Shown in pieces: positions 1 to 11,710 of a stretch of DNA of 64,000 nucleotides; position 1 is the first letter of the stretch, and each line of letters begins with the position of its first letter. The stretch spans positions 496,001 to 560,000 of the forward strand of contig CANTFK010000072.1 of the NCBI GenBank assembly GCA_947646735.1, written 5' to 3'. Made by a program: the position numbers and the translations under genes. The notes under the pieces are model-generated. The model searched no databases, was not told the DNA's origin, and saw only the letters and a program-made list of their open reading frames with translations. This stretch comes from Peronospora farinosa. Its lineage: Eukaryota > Oomycota > Peronosporomycetes > Peronosporales > Peronosporaceae.

Positions 1-530
1 TATCGGGCGCAAGCCCGAAGATGAAGTCCATCGAAACTGATCTCCAGGCCTCTGCTGCAATTGGCAACGATCGCAAAGGAGCCTGTGACGATGGAGATGG
101 CTTCACACGCTGGCATATTTCGCACGTTCGGATCCAGTTGCGTACCCACTTATACATGTGGGGCCAGAAGAAGTCTCGAGACACAGCCGCGAAAGTCTTT
201 TCGCGGCCTAAATGGCCGCCAGCAGGAGCATCGTGATACTCGTGAATGATTCTTGCACGCAAATCCATGTCATTGGCATTCACCGTACGAGGAGAATCGA
301 ATTGGTCGATGCTATACAGAAGCGAATTGCCATCTAAACTGTATCGATGAATGTGGTCGCGCTTGGTTCGGGATAATGCTCCCAGTGCAGCATCGCTGGG
401 AGCTTGCAGATACTCGATAATGTCTGCGTAATCTGAATCGCCCTTGTACGCTGCGACGATCTCATCAAATAAACACGTCTCGGGTGTACCCGAGTTAAGT
501 TCAGCGATACACACATTGCACATCGGTTAT
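1..530 (-). pseudogene. start of integrase of element A (frameshifted from RT)
   Basis: The minus-strand frame that does not follow the RT ORF is open from about 530 to 1. It encodes an integrase zinc-binding domain of the H2C2 type (HDAPAGGHLGREKT, then CEICQRVK) followed by the first catalytic Asp region (SMDFIFGLAPD). The rest is outside the window. Because the RT-RNase H frame stops at 334, this domain is separated from pol by a one-base-type shift near 500-530. Confidence 0.8.
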
Positions 531-2958
531 CATCGTCCTCGTCATCAGTAGCCTGACGACTCAAAGCAGTCCAAGGATCGTAGTCGGGACGTCGTGACAA
601 GGCGTCAGCGAGAATATTAGTCTTGCCTGGCTTGTAATGCACGACGAAGTTGTACTCAGAGAAGAATGAGAGCCATCGTGCCATCCGTTGGGACAGGTGT
701 GGGCTCTTCATCGCTGTGCGCAGCGATGCATGATCGGTGTACAAAGCAAATGTACGTTCACCAAGGAGATGCACGCGAAAATTGATGAGTGCATAGCGCA
801 TCGCTAATAACTCCTTGTCGTGAACCGGATAGTTCTTCTCAGCTGGCTTCATCTGTCGCGACTGATAACTCACGACTCGTTCACGGCCCTCATCATCGAA
901 TTGCATGAGGGCACAACCGATTGCAAAATCACTGGCGTCGCAAACCACGTGGAACGGCTTGAAGTCGTCTGGTAGGACGAGGAATGGCGCTGACGCAAGG
1001 CTCTTCTTTACTGCTTCGAAGGCTGCTTGGTGCTCGGGACGCCACAACCACGTGGCGTCTTTCTTCAGGAGTGACGACAAAGGCTGGATAGAACCAGCAT
1101 AATCCTTCGTATACTTGTGCAAATTATTAGCCAAGCCGAGCCACTGGCGCAGCTCCGTAGGGTTCTTCGGCGTGGGCCAAGAACAGATGGACGACACCTT
1201 CTCTGGATCAGCTCGAACTCCCAATTTACTCACATAACAACCTAACACCGGAATCTCCGGTGCACAAAAGACACACTTCTTGAGATTCGCGTACAACTTG
1301 TTGTCCCGCATAACTTGAAACACTTGCTTCAGGTGTTGAATGTGAACTTGGACATCGTTGAGGTTGCCCTCGGCGCGACTATGGACGAAAATGTCGTCAA
1401 AATAACTTGGAGCAAAGTTCCGAAGAGGTCTCAACACTTGAGACACCATGCGATTGAAAGTGGCCGGAGCGTTCTTCGATCCTTGTGGCATAACCAGCCA
1501 CTCCCATAAAATGCCACTCGGGGTGCTCACCGCGGTGAGTGGGATATCGCTCGGGCGCATCAAAATCTGGTAAAAGCCATCGGTCAAGTCGATGGCACTG
1601 AAGATGACACTTCCTGACGTGGAATTCAGCACCATGTCCTTCCTGGGAATTGGCGTTTGCGCAGGAATAGTGGCATCATTCAACTTATTGAACGCATGCA
1701 CTATCCGCCAGCCTCCCGTAGCCTTCTTCACGCAGAAGGTTGGACTCGAATGTGGTGAGATACTTTCATGCACGTGACCCGCTTTGCGGCGGCCTTCGAA
1801 GAATGCATCAATAGCTTCGACTTGATCTCGAGGCAACGGCCACTGCCGTGTCACACAATACTTCGACCCTGGCACGAGATCAATCTCGTGCCGAACACCA
1901 CGGTCTGCAAGAAGGTCAGCCGGGATCTTGTCCGGGAACACGTCTGCATACTCACGAGAAATGTCGTAGACGGGGTTACCAGACTCTCGCAGAGCCTCCC
2001 ATGACTGTGATGCAAACCTTTCTTCACGCGCAGACTTCGGCTCAGCGCTTCGAGGACGCGCCATATGCTCCTCGTTTGCCACGGTAACCACCTCGTTGGT
2101 GATTAGACACACTTGTTCCACAGTGCCTCCCTTAAGGTCACGTAGGAAATGCTTCCAGGAAAGCCCTGGAAGACTTTTAATAGAAGACGCATGACGAGGA
2201 GGACTCTCGACTTCTATATATTGGCGCCTTTGTGGACTCCCTTCCACGTACACGATAGCGTGGACACATTCCAACGCTAAATTCTCGGTGCTGTTGTCCC
2301 CATCGTGCTTAGAGTCACTACTCGAAGCTGGCGAACCGCAGTCAGGTGATAAACCATCACCCCCCTCTAGGCACTGGATGTCTTCGTCCAAGATGCCGGA
2401 AACACTGGACGGGAGTATCCCAAACTCGACCGTCGACACTTGATGCGGGAGCTCCTGCTCGGCCGCCGTAAACCCGTGTGGGAGCCCCTGCTCAACCACA
2501 GTATGCCCATGTGGGAACCTCGGTTCGACCACAGTGGGTGATGATGGGAACCCCGGTTCGACCATCATGCTCTCACGTGGGGACTCCTGTCCTTCCACGT
2601 CACACTCGTTGGCGAGCTCTTGCTCGTCGTCACAATGCCCTTGTGGGAGCCCCTGCTCGACCACAATAGGTGCAGATGGGAACCTCGGTTCAACAACTGC
2701 ATTCACGTGCGGGAACCCCTGTTCAACCGCATTAATGACGCGCGGGAAACCCCTGTTCGACCGCGTCGTCCTCGTCGTCCTCTTCGCTCTGTAGCGAGGA
2801 GTCACTGTCACTTGTGTCTCGAAGAACAGCACAAGCAGTGCAGAGAGGGCCATCGCTTGCTCTGCGCACCGCCAACGTCGTGGAATCGCGATCCACGACT
2901 GTGACGTTTGGCCAGTCACTTGGAGATACCAAGAGATGGGTAAACACTTCACTGACAT
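334..2958 (-). CDS. pol: reverse transcriptase - RNase H of element A
   Basis: The 874-codon frame has three parts. Residues about 60-200 are a repetitive linker of degenerate VVEPGFP-like units. RT follows with the catalytic YFDD (in [12 protein letters not shown]) and the PQG-type motif [15 protein letters not shown]. RNase H comes last with the usual gypsy residues: [21 protein letters not shown] and LYTDHASL. The RNase H catalytic residues are present, in contrast to the first RNase H of element B. The final 60 codons are out of frame: near 500-530 the true path moves to another frame that reads into integrase. Confidence 0.88.
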   Translation of the reverse strand: MSVKCLPISWYLQVTGQTSQSWIAIPRRWRCAEQAMALSALLVLFFETQVTVTPRYRAKRTTRTTRSNRGFPRVINAVEQGFPHVNAVVEPRFPSAPIVVEQGLPQGHCDDEQELANECDVEGQESPRESMMVEPGFPSSPTVVEPRFPHGHTVVEQGLPHGFTAAEQELPHQVSTVEFGILPSSVSGILDEDIQCLEGGDGLSPDCGSPASSSDSKHDGDNSTENLALECVHAIVYVEGSPQRRQYIEVESPPRHASSIKSLPGLSWKHFLRDLKGGTVEQVCLITNEVVTVANEEHMARPRSAEPKSAREERFASQSWEALRESGNPVYDISREYADVFPDKIPADLLADRGVRHEIDLVPGSKYCVTRQWPLPRDQVEAIDAFFEGRRKAGHVHESISPHSSPTFCVKKATGGWRIVHAFNKLNDATIPAQTPIPRKDMVLNSTSGSVIFSAIDLTDGFYQILMRPSDIPLTAVSTPSGILWEWLVMPQGSKNAPATFNRMVSQVLRPLRNFAPSYFDDIFVHSRAEGNLNDVQVHIQHLKQVFQVMRDNKLYANLKKCVFCAPEIPVLGCYVSKLGVRADPEKVSSICSWPTPKNPTELRQWLGLANNLHKYTKDYAGSIQPLSSLLKKDATWLWRPEHQAAFEAVKKSLASAPFLVLPDDFKPFHVVCDASDFAIGCALMQFDDEGRERVVSYQSRQMKPAEKNYPVHDKELLAMRYALINFRVHLLGERTFALYTDHASLRTAMKSPHLSQRMARWLSFFSEYNFVVHYKPGKTNILADALSRRPDYDPWTALSRQATDDEDDDNRCAMCVSLNLTRVHPRRVYLMRSSQRTRAIQITQTLSSICKLPAMLHWEHYPEPSATTFIDTV
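2440..2790 (-). repeat. degenerate tandem coding repeat in the protease-RT linker
   Basis: On the minus strand about ten imperfect units of roughly 33-36 bases encode variants of VVE(P/Q)(G/R)(F/L)P followed by three to six variable residues (for example [27 protein letters not shown]). They sit between protease and RT. Such a repeat is not a standard part of Ty3/gypsy pol. It probably arose by slippage. Confidence 0.75.
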
Positions 2959-3592
2959 CGAACTTGCGTCGACGTCTCACTGATCTGGCTAACCAGTCGA
3001 TCTGGGGCTTATAACGTGCCAACCATGGCATGCCCAGTATGCAATCGAATGCATAATTCATTGCGATCACCAAGAAATCATCATTACTGCAAAAGCCATC
3101 AAACGTGTACGGCAACGACACTTCGCGCCGCGATACGCGGTGTGGTTTCCCGTCAGCCAACTTGACGACGACTTGGCCAGGTCCCTCACGGACCTGGATG
3201 CTGGGAGGCAGCATCGATAAACAAGATTCACGAAAGAAATTATTTGTTGCCCCTGAGTCCAGAAGTGCTTGCAGAGGTCGCCGGACGCCGGCGACATGTA
3301 AACTGACAATAATCAGACGTGAATCACCACTCGTGGTGGTGGAATTTAACCGTGCGCGTAGCGCAGGAGGACTGGAAGGTTGGGCTGCCACCGGGGGACC
3401 CGGACCTCCGTTCCAACCAGTAGGGCACCCTGCACCTACTGGTACCGATAGTTTTTTGGACGTGCGGCCGGTACAGCACCCTCGTGATTGGCATCCACGA
3501 CTTGGACCGATATTGGCGCTGGCGCACGACACTCTGCCGCGCGATGTCCTGGCTTGCGACAACGAAAGCAAACCATTTGACGCACGGCGCAA
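2732..3592 (-). pseudogene. aspartic protease region of element A pol
   Basis: The 286-codon frame carries a retropepsin signature: LLDSGATNNFF as the catalytic D-S-G motif and CILGMPWLARY as the second conserved strand. Its C-terminus is acidic and overlaps the start of the RT frame (2732-2958) in another phase. Upstream it is Gly/Pro-rich. Retropepsin processes the gag-pol polyprotein. The overlap in a different frame shows a further frame change between protease and RT in this copy. Confidence 0.8.
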
Positions 3593-3657
3593 ACGTCACC
3601 CTTATGGGAAATGACACGTCGTCGGTCACCCGACGACTCAATCACGTCAATCTCCAT
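3436..3657 (-). pseudogene. gag zinc knuckle (nucleocapsid) of element A
   Basis: This frame contains one CX2CX4HX4C knuckle (CFRCRKPGHRAAEC) between basic segments, as in a gag nucleocapsid. It continues the gag after the frame change near 3740. The next meaningful frame, the protease, is again a different one, so the gag-to-pol passage here needs either a programmed shift or reflects a mutation. Confidence 0.8.
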
Positions 3658-4484
3658 AGGTTCCGGACCAGAAGGCCGGGGAACGGTGACGACCGAGGGT
3701 TTGGCGTATTCCTTTGTGACCCTAAAGTCTTCACGGAGTGCGATGGAAATGCCTCCTCCAATGTGGCAGGATCGGCGCGCTCCAGCGATAAGCGGGTCTG
3801 CCCCTCACGCATACCATCCACAAATACATTCACCTGCATGTACATGTCCATGGGGTGCGTGATAATACACGACGCCAGATGCCTAGCCATCTGTACGTAG
3901 TCGCGCATCGCCATTTTACCCTGTCGCATCGACAGGAATCTTGATCGCACCAGTTTCTCCTCTTGCGGTGGCTCGAAAGCAAGACGAAGATCGTCCTGGA
4001 TGGTATCCAAGGTGGGGAATGCGTGCTCGTCCACAACGAGCTTACCAAGGGCCCACTCCTTGGCCTTCCCGGTGAGGCGGGAAAGAAGAAAGTTGACCTT
4101 CGTCTGGGGAGCCTCAAGAAGTCTCGAGGCGATGGAGATATCAACTTCTCGGAACCACCGGTTCAGCGATAACCGGTCCTTACCTTCTCCAGAGTAGGAG
4201 GAGGTTTCCATCTTCACGGCCTCATTACGTGAAGTGCGCGAGGGAGTTAAGCCTCGACGGTTGGATTCGGCGAGCTCGCGTGCCATAAACTCATGTATGG
4301 CGAGACGTTGCGCTTCAGAGGTCGCTGATCTCATCAGCGACGCGACGAATGCCTCTCCCGATATCGCCGCGAGGCGATTAAGGGCATCCCACTCAACACC
4401 AGTAAGATGGGGGAAGATCGCGTGCTCCAGAAATAAAACTGGAGCGTCAAAGTACGACGATTCGCTCATCCCAAACTCGGGCAT
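3642..4484 (-). pseudogene. gag: gag (capsid part) of element A
   Basis: A 280-codon frame starts 26 bases inside the LTR border. It has the helical, Trp-containing character of a retrotransposon gag capsid ([38 protein letters not shown]). At about 3730-3750 the meaningful frame shifts: the last roughly 35 residues of this ORF are out-of-frame sequence, while the sensible continuation leads into the zinc knuckle at 3436-3657. It is probably a broken gag; a sequencing error would look the same. Confidence 0.75.
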
Positions 4485-4510
4485 AGGAAGGACTACTAAG
4501 TGCTACCAGG

Positions 4511-4845
4511 TGTAACGGGGCTAGAACGTACCGTCACTAGCTTACACGCGCGCTCGAGGAAGACTCAAGCCCAAGTATTAGGTATTAATTCAACACTGAT
4601 TTTTATTTTGATTTTAATTCGTACTAATTACGAAGATTTTAGTCGTAATAAATACGACAGTGTTCCCGCCTTTCGGGAATCACACAATTTCAGGTTGATT
4701 TATCATTGGTCCATATTGGGACTTTAGGCCCCAATAATAAACCAATAATAAATTGTCACACTGTGCCCGCTATTCGGGCCCAGCACCTGTCTACATATGT
4801 ATTTGTTTATTTGTTTTAACTATGTGTGTAATGTAGCCCATTACA
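4511..4845 (-). repeat. 5' LTR of element A
   Basis: On the plus strand it begins TGTAACGGGG and ends CCCATTACA, giving the TG...CA ends of an LTR in either orientation. Gag starts 27 bases to its left. On the minus strand the LTR is followed, after CC, by TGGTAGCAC, a plausible tRNA primer site. The identification is supported by a diverged sister copy at 7819-8137, which shares both ends, the paired CCAATAAT-type motifs in the middle and an A-rich stretch. Confidence 0.85.
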
Positions 4846-6090
4846 GGACGTACCTACTATCGTATTCGGCGATAGTGCCATTGAAGAGGTCTTTTCGGAG
4901 TGCCCAGAGATGTATGGGTCTTTGCATGAACCGTGAGACAGGAAGGGGCGGCTTATCTTGCAAGGGAAGAATTCGGGGTATGTCGAAGCGACGTACTCCT
5001 TCCAAATCATCGCGATGGACCAAATACCCTCTCTTTCAAAGTCGCACGAATAAATATGGAACTACTGATCTGGGTCGATCTGTTCACCGGCTATATGATG
5101 GCCAATGCTAGTGCTTCGCGAATGGCCCAGACGGTTGCCGAGGGATATAAAGAGTATGTTTTCGCTGTTTGGGTGCTAGTGAGGCGATCCGCGACAGTCG
5201 AACACCAGGGTTTATGTCGGACTTTTCTCGGGAGTTTAGTCGAATGGTGGGATAACTTCAGCAAGTTACCATGGCCTACCGACCTCAGGGGAACGGTACT
5301 GCGGAGAGGATGGTCCATACCCTGACAAGGTCCATCAAGATGTATGTCTTTGACGTAGGAAAACGAGACTGGGACGAGTATGCGGAACGTTTGACGTTCG
5401 CGATGAAGACTACGCAAGACAGAGTAAACAAGAAAACACCGTTCTATCTGTTCCATATTGGGTAACCTAGAGCTACATTACCGATAGTGAGTATTCGACG
5501 TCAAGAGTCGAAGCCTCGAAGATGAAAGTACCGTATTCAAAGCCATTATCAGAGAGCTCACGAGAACCTAGTCTAGCTCGGATTCAAGCACATAAAATTG
5601 ATCCAGGAACCCAGTGTAATTGTACCTGGACCGATTAAAACTGGGGTACGCCAAGAAGCTGGCACAACTTTACCATCGACCTTTCAGAGTTCCGGAATTG
5701 GTTGGAGATCACGGTGCACGCCTGGAAATACGGGGCTAGGAGAATCCTGATAGTACATATTTACAAGCTCAACCAAGTCAGGGAGTTCCCCGATCGACCA
5801 AATGACGTGTTAGCGATGGACAGAGCAGCCGGGTTGACTTTGACGAATATTTGTTACCGGAGAATAGCTGGGTGCGAGAATTGAGGGAAGGCGAATATGA
5901 AGTTGAAGAAATATTGAAAACTCGTACAGGCAAGAAGGCTGGGTATGGGAGAAAACAACGAGAGGTTTTCATCCGTTGGAAGGGGCATGTGGATGCCTCA
6001 TGAGTAGATGAAGTGGAATTAAATTGTGTAACCTTACTTCAAATTTTTGAGCGTAAGAAGAAAAGCCATAACAGTTTCGAAGTGGTGCAA
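4846..6090 (+). pseudogene. relic of integrase with chromodomain (family B type)
   Basis: Several frames across this stretch match the integrase of element B (52.6-54.0 kb). Recognisable pieces are TELLIWVDLFTGYMM near 5060-5100, the region with the second Asp (PGFMSD) near 5210, MAYRPQGNGTAERMVHTL with the catalytic Glu near 5271, and a chromodomain (YEVEEILKTRT...VFIRWKGH) near 5895-6000. Stops and frameshifts interrupt it throughout. It has no visible RT or gag, so it is a 3' fragment of an old element of the same lineage as element B. Confidence 0.82.
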
Positions 6091-7149
6091 AGTCATGAAA
6101 ACCAGCAACATATGCCGAAATCCCTGGAGGGTAGACCATGGGGCAGACTTCGGCCTCTCGTAGGGAGACCTCGGTTCCTCGTCGGTAGACCTCGGCTGAT
6201 CTGTAGTGGACCTCAATCTCTCAAGAAGGAAACCTGATGTATTGAAAAATGAATAGCTCACTTGACCACCAATATGCAGAAGGGGGTATGACATAAGGAT
6301 AAAAAGGAGACAAACACGCAAAGTCAACGTGAAGAAAACGAAAAAATGTACGTTCAAGCACCTAAGAAGATGGACTAATCTTGCTTTTAATGCGAGAGAC
6401 TAAATTCCCAGGATGAGGATTACAGCCGATACTAAGTATGCGGTTGTTGTAAGTCGAACACGAAGTGCTGTGGTGGAGTGGATTCTCAAACGACGTATGA
6501 CAATCACAAACACACACAGCGCCGGACTGCCGACTTACGGAGGGGGTATCCCGATACCGTGTCGTGTCAAACTTGGGTCTCACCTTGTGTACCGTCGGCT
6601 TGGATGGTCTTGCTCCTCGTTAGACACAAAAGACATATAGACTTGGTTCTTGTATGGAGGGACGTGGTGGTCCCCGAGTGGATATACTTCACTCAGGACC
6701 GGGTTTCTTTGTGCTCGATCGACTGTTTCGAGAGCAATGCACCTGGTACTATGTACCCCTTCGGTGGCTAACGGTTTCTTGGTCTTTCGATCTCTTTCTT
6801 TTTCCCGTAGGGAAACCACTTCCTGTAGCGGGTCGTCGAGTCTTGACACCTCAGGCCAACTATCCCGAGGTTCAACTTGCGCTGCTCGAGCCGTCTAACA
6901 CCTGCTGGACGTCGGGGGGCCAAAGGGTATCCCGCCCGGAAGAGGTGAGGCGACGGAGAAGCTTGAAGGGGGCGCTTAGAGCTGCCACGTGTAACGCGAA
7001 TTCGAGTGTATTCATTTATCTTATACTTTGTATGTTTTTTCTTGCCAAACCCTAATCCTTCGCTCTGGAAAGTGCCACGTGTCGACATCGGAAAGAACAG
7101 CTGGCTCTTTTAGGACTCATGACTTGTACTGGCTGTGCATTAGATGTAC

Positions 7150-8420
7150 CTTTTACAACCTCGGGACCCCGATCTACCTCGGAGTCCTGGACCGCCCTGG
7201 ACCAGGGACCACCTTGGACCCTGGACCACCTTGGACTCTGGCCTACCTTAAACCCTGAACTACTTCTGTGTCTTGGTACACCTTGGAACATCACCTTGGA
7301 ACATCACCTTGGACCATGGACTACCTCGGAACCCCGAAGTAAGTCGGGGTCCTGGACCACCCTGGACCCTGGACTACCTCTGGACCATGGACTACCTCGG
7401 GAATCTGGACTATCTCGGGGTCCTAAACCACCTTGGACCCTGTGCCACCTTGATTCTGGATTACCTTGGACCCTGGGCTACCTCTAGGTCCTGGACCACC
7501 TTGGGATCTAGGACCCTCGAGATTCTGGACCACCTCGGGAATCCGAACTACCTCGGGGTCATGGACCTTCGAGTCACTGGACCTTCGGGCTCCTGGGCTA
7601 GTGCCGGCTCTGTCATGTAGGTAAACCTTGTACTTCAGGACCCTGAACCACCTCGACGCACTGGACATTTAGGACCCTTGACCACCTCGGGGCACTGGAC
7701 CTTCGGTCTCCTGGACTTGTACCGACTCTGCTCGTAAAGACTCCTTGTACCTTCTATGACCTCAGGACCCTGGACCACCTCGGGGCACTGGGCCTTCGGG
7801 GTCCTGGTGTTCCGGCTGTGTAATGGAGCAACCTATTACATAAGTAGTTATAGGGATATTACATAATTACATAAGTAGGCATAGGGCAGTATCCGATTAG
7901 CGGATACTGCGCGTCATTTTATTATTGGTTTATTATTGGGGTGCCAGACCCAATAATTAGCCAATAAATAAATTGACTTCCATATTGAGTGGTTCCCATG
8001 AGCTAGGGAACATATTCGCACTTACTGCGAATTAAAACAAAAACAAAATAAAACAGCGTTATATTTACGAGTTCATTTAGAGCGCTTCCTCAACGCCTTT
8101 TTAGTGTAAGACGGTAACGGGCCCTTAGCCCGGTACAGGCTGTGCTCGGCAGGGAAGCCTTGTACCTTCTATGACTTCAGGACAATGGACCACCTTGGGG
8201 CACTGGACCTTCGAGATCCTGGTCTACCAGCTGTGCACGGCAGGGAAACCCTGTTCCTTCTATGAGCTCGGGGAACTGGACCTTTAATACCCCTGTCCCT
8301 GGTGACTGATACCCCTGTACCTGGTGATCAGTATCCCTGTCCTCAATGACTAGTACCCCTGTCCCCGGTAATTGATCCCCTGTCCATGGTGATTCGTGGC
8401 TGAAATTTGGGGCTTTGCGA
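7150..8420. repeat. TGGACCACCTTGG-type minisatellite
   Basis: Short imperfect units built on TGGACCACCTTGGACCC run from about 7190 to 7620. From about 7620 longer units of roughly 100 bases repeat (GGACC...CACCTCGGGGCACTGG...TGTACC...CTATGACC). Near 8270-8400 the motif changes to CCCCTGTCCCTGGTGACTG-like units, which recur at 35080-35530. No protein is supported; long frames here are by-products of the repeat. Confidence 0.8.
7819..8137 (+). repeat. solo LTR of family A with 5-bp target duplication
   Basis: This 319-base segment begins TGTAATGGAGC and ends CCCGGTACA. It is a diverged copy of the LTR at 4511-4845, in opposite orientation. GGCTG lies directly before it (7814-7818) and directly after it (8138-8142), a 5-bp target-site duplication as made by Ty3/gypsy integrases. 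Removing the insert restores an uninterrupted minisatellite unit. It is a solo LTR left by LTR-LTR recombination. Confidence 0.85.
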
Positions 8421-8519
8421 GGCCTAATCATAGTCATTTCCTCGAGGGGGTGACCTGAATTTATGTGCTGTTAATTACGATATTTTTATGGGCCACGATT
8501 CTCCTGGCACTTCTCCACA

Positions 8520-9714
8520 GTGATATTAGGTGCACCGTCCAAATATAATAGTATACGTACACTGACATAGTGTATGCAAGTCTCCAAAACCTCACGTGAA
8601 TTGAGATTTAGAAGAGGAGGCTTTTTCATTTAGACTACACGCTCAGAAGTAAGGTAAATGAATCTGTACTTAGTTAATCTAACTAATAAACTAATCTGTT
8701 GAAAGGTCACGTTAACTACATTAAATTACAGATATGTATGTCAACTACTTGCCCTCCACTCATTGCGCGTGTCCATCCTTCTTTGGCCAGCGCGTAGGCT
8801 GATATCATGGCCAACATCAGCCAGTGAGAAGGGCATCTCCAACTTTAAGGAGATGCGACGATAATATCATCTTGGAAAGGTAATATTAGTAACTAATATC
8901 ATATTTGTAAATATTATTAGCTAGGATAATATTCGCATTCGTTTTTAAAAATTCGTGTCAATCTTATGTAACAGGCCCACAAAGCACTGCTCTTAGATAA
9001 ACAATATGGTTCTCGGTATCAACCCGCCAATGTTCGGCACGACTATGGACAAAAATGTCATCGAAATGAGTCTGCGCATAACCTTAATGGGGTCGAAACA
9101 AATGCGTCACTTGAGGGCAAGTATCAATAGTACATTTTATGCATTATTTATATGTGCGGGTTTACATTGGCTTTCAGATGGTAAACATCCAGCATTGCAG
9201 CTACTTTGGCAGAAGTGGAGCTACACGATGGAATTCTGTAGCTAAAGTTAGGTGACATTGTGCATAAGATGCGCACCTTTTGAAGTATTTTATCTTATAA
9301 TGTGAATCAACCGACGTCGATGAGCCGATATTTGCTACGTTTACAGAGTTTCATGGTCATCCGAATGTTTCAGTCGATTTATTTGTACTCTCGGAGCTTT
9401 ATGGAACGCAAATGGTTGACAAACGCAAGCTTTGAAGCTTAAATTAGTTAAGCACGATGTTTTGGATGCCTCACCGCATCTTTTGCAACGCAGTTTCAAG
9501 TTTTGATTCAGTGTGGTGTTCATTAAAGATATTTCGCAATAGTTTTCAAAGAAGAGCAAGTACTCCTTGGTTCATCATTGTTGAAGCCGGTTACAACAAC
9601 ACTCTTCAGGATGGCGTGCGCTTTATCGAGCAATATACTGTCGTCGCTGTTGTGGATGTTCATTTTCTTAACGTCAATTGTAAATTAATGGTTAGCATCG
9701 TAAGCCTTCTCTTA
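8520..9714. other. intergenic stretch left of the gene island
   Basis: Apart from the RT relic at about 8960-9100 I see no gene. At 8880-8935 there is a short AT-rich stretch with TAATATT-type inverted motifs. The remainder is unstructured and probably holds the 3' flank of the transporter gene, which ends at 9715. Confidence 0.5.
8960..9100 (-). pseudogene. short relic of a gypsy reverse transcriptase
   Basis: On the minus strand near 9020-9075 the translation reads [14 protein letters not shown], the catalytic xDD block of a gypsy RT. The bases correspond to element A around 1370-1410. No longer domain remains on either side. It is a decayed retroelement fragment at the border of the gene island. 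Confidence 0.6.
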
Positions 9715-11567
9715 TCAATAGTTATTATTCTTTCGAACGACGTGGCTTGCACGAGCCGCACGCATGCGACCCATTTCACTATTGCCTTCAAGCTCATCTA
9801 CGGGCTCTGGTAGCTCTTTCAGCCTTGCTTTGACCATCCAAAGCAGCATACCACTAACGCCCACAAGCGTTATAGAAAGAATAAAGGTGATGTAGCTGAC
9901 GGCAACAGCTCCGTTAGCCTGTCCACTTTGACCGCTCATGAAGAATCCCATCAGCACTGGAATAAATATCTCGCCCATACCACAGCCAAACACAATGAGC
10001 GATGACACGCGTCTGATAAGCTGCTCATTTATTACACGAGTCAAGCAGTGGATGCTGAGCGTAAAAAGCGGAGCCAGCGCAGACGCAAACAAGAAAAGGC
10101 ACACCGTGAACGTGACCAGCCCCGTCTCAGTGCCAAAAAGAAGACCAAACGAACTTGCTCCGCATATCACCGCACAAACCACGATAGAGTAAAGGTTCTT
10201 ATCGTGGAACAAGAACCTCGGGAGTACCACATATGACACGATGAGTGATCCCCAAAACAGCACCATAATCGCACACTGCCAGACGGCCTGATTGCTCTCA
10301 CTTCCAATATCGCCGGAACTCGATGCCTCTGCAGCCTCAAGCTGGACACCTTTTGTCAGCACGGTGCCGATGTAGTCGTACAAAAAGGCTGCGAGACCGA
10401 GTTGGATACCGAAAAGCACGGTGGCGAAGATGGTCACGAGCAGGATGATGAAGTTGTTTTTCGAGTCGTATGTGTCCGGATTGCAGTTCTTGGACCCGCT
10501 AACATGTTTGGCGTGTAAGAAGACACCACCCACAATGGGGCTGGGCACGGTGGGGACACGACGCGTGGGGTCCTCGAAAGTCAGCAGCGTTTGATGCTCG
10601 TCGCGTCCGTAGTAGCTGCGTGGACTAGGCAGCATCACAACTAGCACAACCGGAAATGTCGTTAGTATAGCCAGTCCGACGAATGCATAGCCCATGTCGA
10701 TGTCCAACTTGGTTAGCACCAATGCCCCGATGGCACCCAGCACGCAGCCAAGGCCGTAGTTGATGTTCATAGACGTGATAATACTACGTCTCCGTGGGCC
10801 ATTGTCTCCAGCAATCTGTAAGGAACATCTATTGAGTCTGTCACATGCACAAGAAACGCGTTAGCATCAGCAGCTCCCAGTATCAAAACATCATCAACAA
10901 ACTTGCAACGTTAGTTGTCACACACACACACGTACGTGATATTGAGCAACGCCGTCCAAAATCCTTTTGCAATAAAATAACATCCAACGCCTACATTCCC
11001 TGTTGCTGCAGCTACTGAGGTCAGACACGCAAACCACGCTCCACTGCAGAGCAGTAGAATGACGATCAATTGCTTCATAAATTCTTTCTCGGAAAAGTAA
11101 GTGAGCACAAAGTCACTCATGAAGCTCATGACGAGTGCAGCACCTCCATGTGCTGCAAAGATGGGACCAAATCCATACACTGGCGCTGCATGTCCTGATT
11201 GTTTCATCGCTAGCGTTGAAAAGAAGACAAGTGCAGGGCCCAACATCCCCATAAAGGCACCTTGTAGCACGTAAATCACTCGATAGGCCAGTAACTGAAG
11301 GTCGTACTGATGTTCGTCATTGAGTTCTGCTGCAGCTATTGTGGTTACAGTGAGACTGCTACTGTCGTTATTGAGTCGATGATGCTGACGCGGCTGTTGC
11401 TGTTGGTGACGCGTCTGAATCACTGATGTGTACGCACCATAGTTATCACTTGATAACAGTGTCATTGAAGCATTTTCCGAGTCGTTATACCGATTAGATG
11501 TGTCCATGAGTCTGTCGTTGTGGCTGTAAAACTCGTTCGACGACTGCGCGTGGCTGTAGCGCTGCAT
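9715..11567 (-). CDS. major facilitator superfamily transporter, MFSD4/NaGLT1-like
   Basis: There are two exons on the minus strand: 11567-10932 and 10815-9715. The 116-base intron begins GTGTGT and ends TTACAG, and the join is in phase. The product is about 578 residues with a hydrophilic, Gln-rich N-terminus of about 70 residues and then repeated hydrophobic segments, about twelve in all. The second half is rich in Gly and aromatic residues (MNINYGLGCVLGAIGALVL) as in the sugar-transporter-like MFSD4 branch; that subfamily and any substrate are my inference. An upstream in-frame ATG at 11648 would add 27 residues, but ATCTACTTCAG just before the chosen ATG could be a 5'-UTR splice acceptor. 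The gene ends of this transporter and of the kinase are close, with under 150 bases between them. Confidence 0.8.
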
Positions 11568-11710
11568 ATTTCTGAAGTAGATTGGGAAAATGGATGCAAT
11601 TACACTAAGTACGAACGTAGATAGATGTGTATTACCAGATATATACATGTTGTCAGTTTGAATGCATTCTTTTGCTACATACCGCTCTCTCCATCAGTCT
11701 CTTGAGCTCT

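Larger units (their letters stand above)
1..4845 (-). mobile_element. Ty3/gypsy LTR retrotransposon A, left part cut by window edge
   Basis: Read on the minus strand the order is LTR (4511-4845), gag, zinc knuckle, protease, RT, RNase H and the start of integrase at the left edge, which is the Ty3/gypsy order. The second LTR lies outside the window. The reading frame changes between gag and knuckle, between knuckle and protease, and between RNase H and integrase, so this copy is most likely inactive, although one of the shifts could be programmed. The base after the LTR on the right (4846) starts an unrelated integrase relic, so element A appears to have landed in or beside older retroelement debris. 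Confidence 0.93.
6469..8519 (-). repeat. large LTR (copy 1) with internal minisatellite, reverse orientation
   Basis: It starts TGTGGTGGAGTGGATTC and ends CCTGGCACTTCTCCACA. The first 600 bases match 32171-32800 and 33831-34600. They also match, in reverse complement, the 3' half of the element B LTRs (shared GACGTCGG, GGCCAAAG, CCCGGAAGAG and CACGTGT blocks). It is therefore a divergent LTR of the same superfamily. The 7150-8420 part is a minisatellite cassette, interrupted by a solo LTR at 7819-8137. Flanking bases (AGTGC left; AGTGA if the last A is counted, right) match at four of five positions. Confidence 0.65.

Noticed and set aside
7119..7620. Frames of 115-122 codons rich in Leu, Gly, Pro and Trp
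   Set aside because: By-products of the TGGACCACC minisatellite; the composition follows the repeat unit.
10048..10236. Basic 62-codon plus-strand frame
   Set aside because: It lies antisense to the transporter exon and has no independent support.
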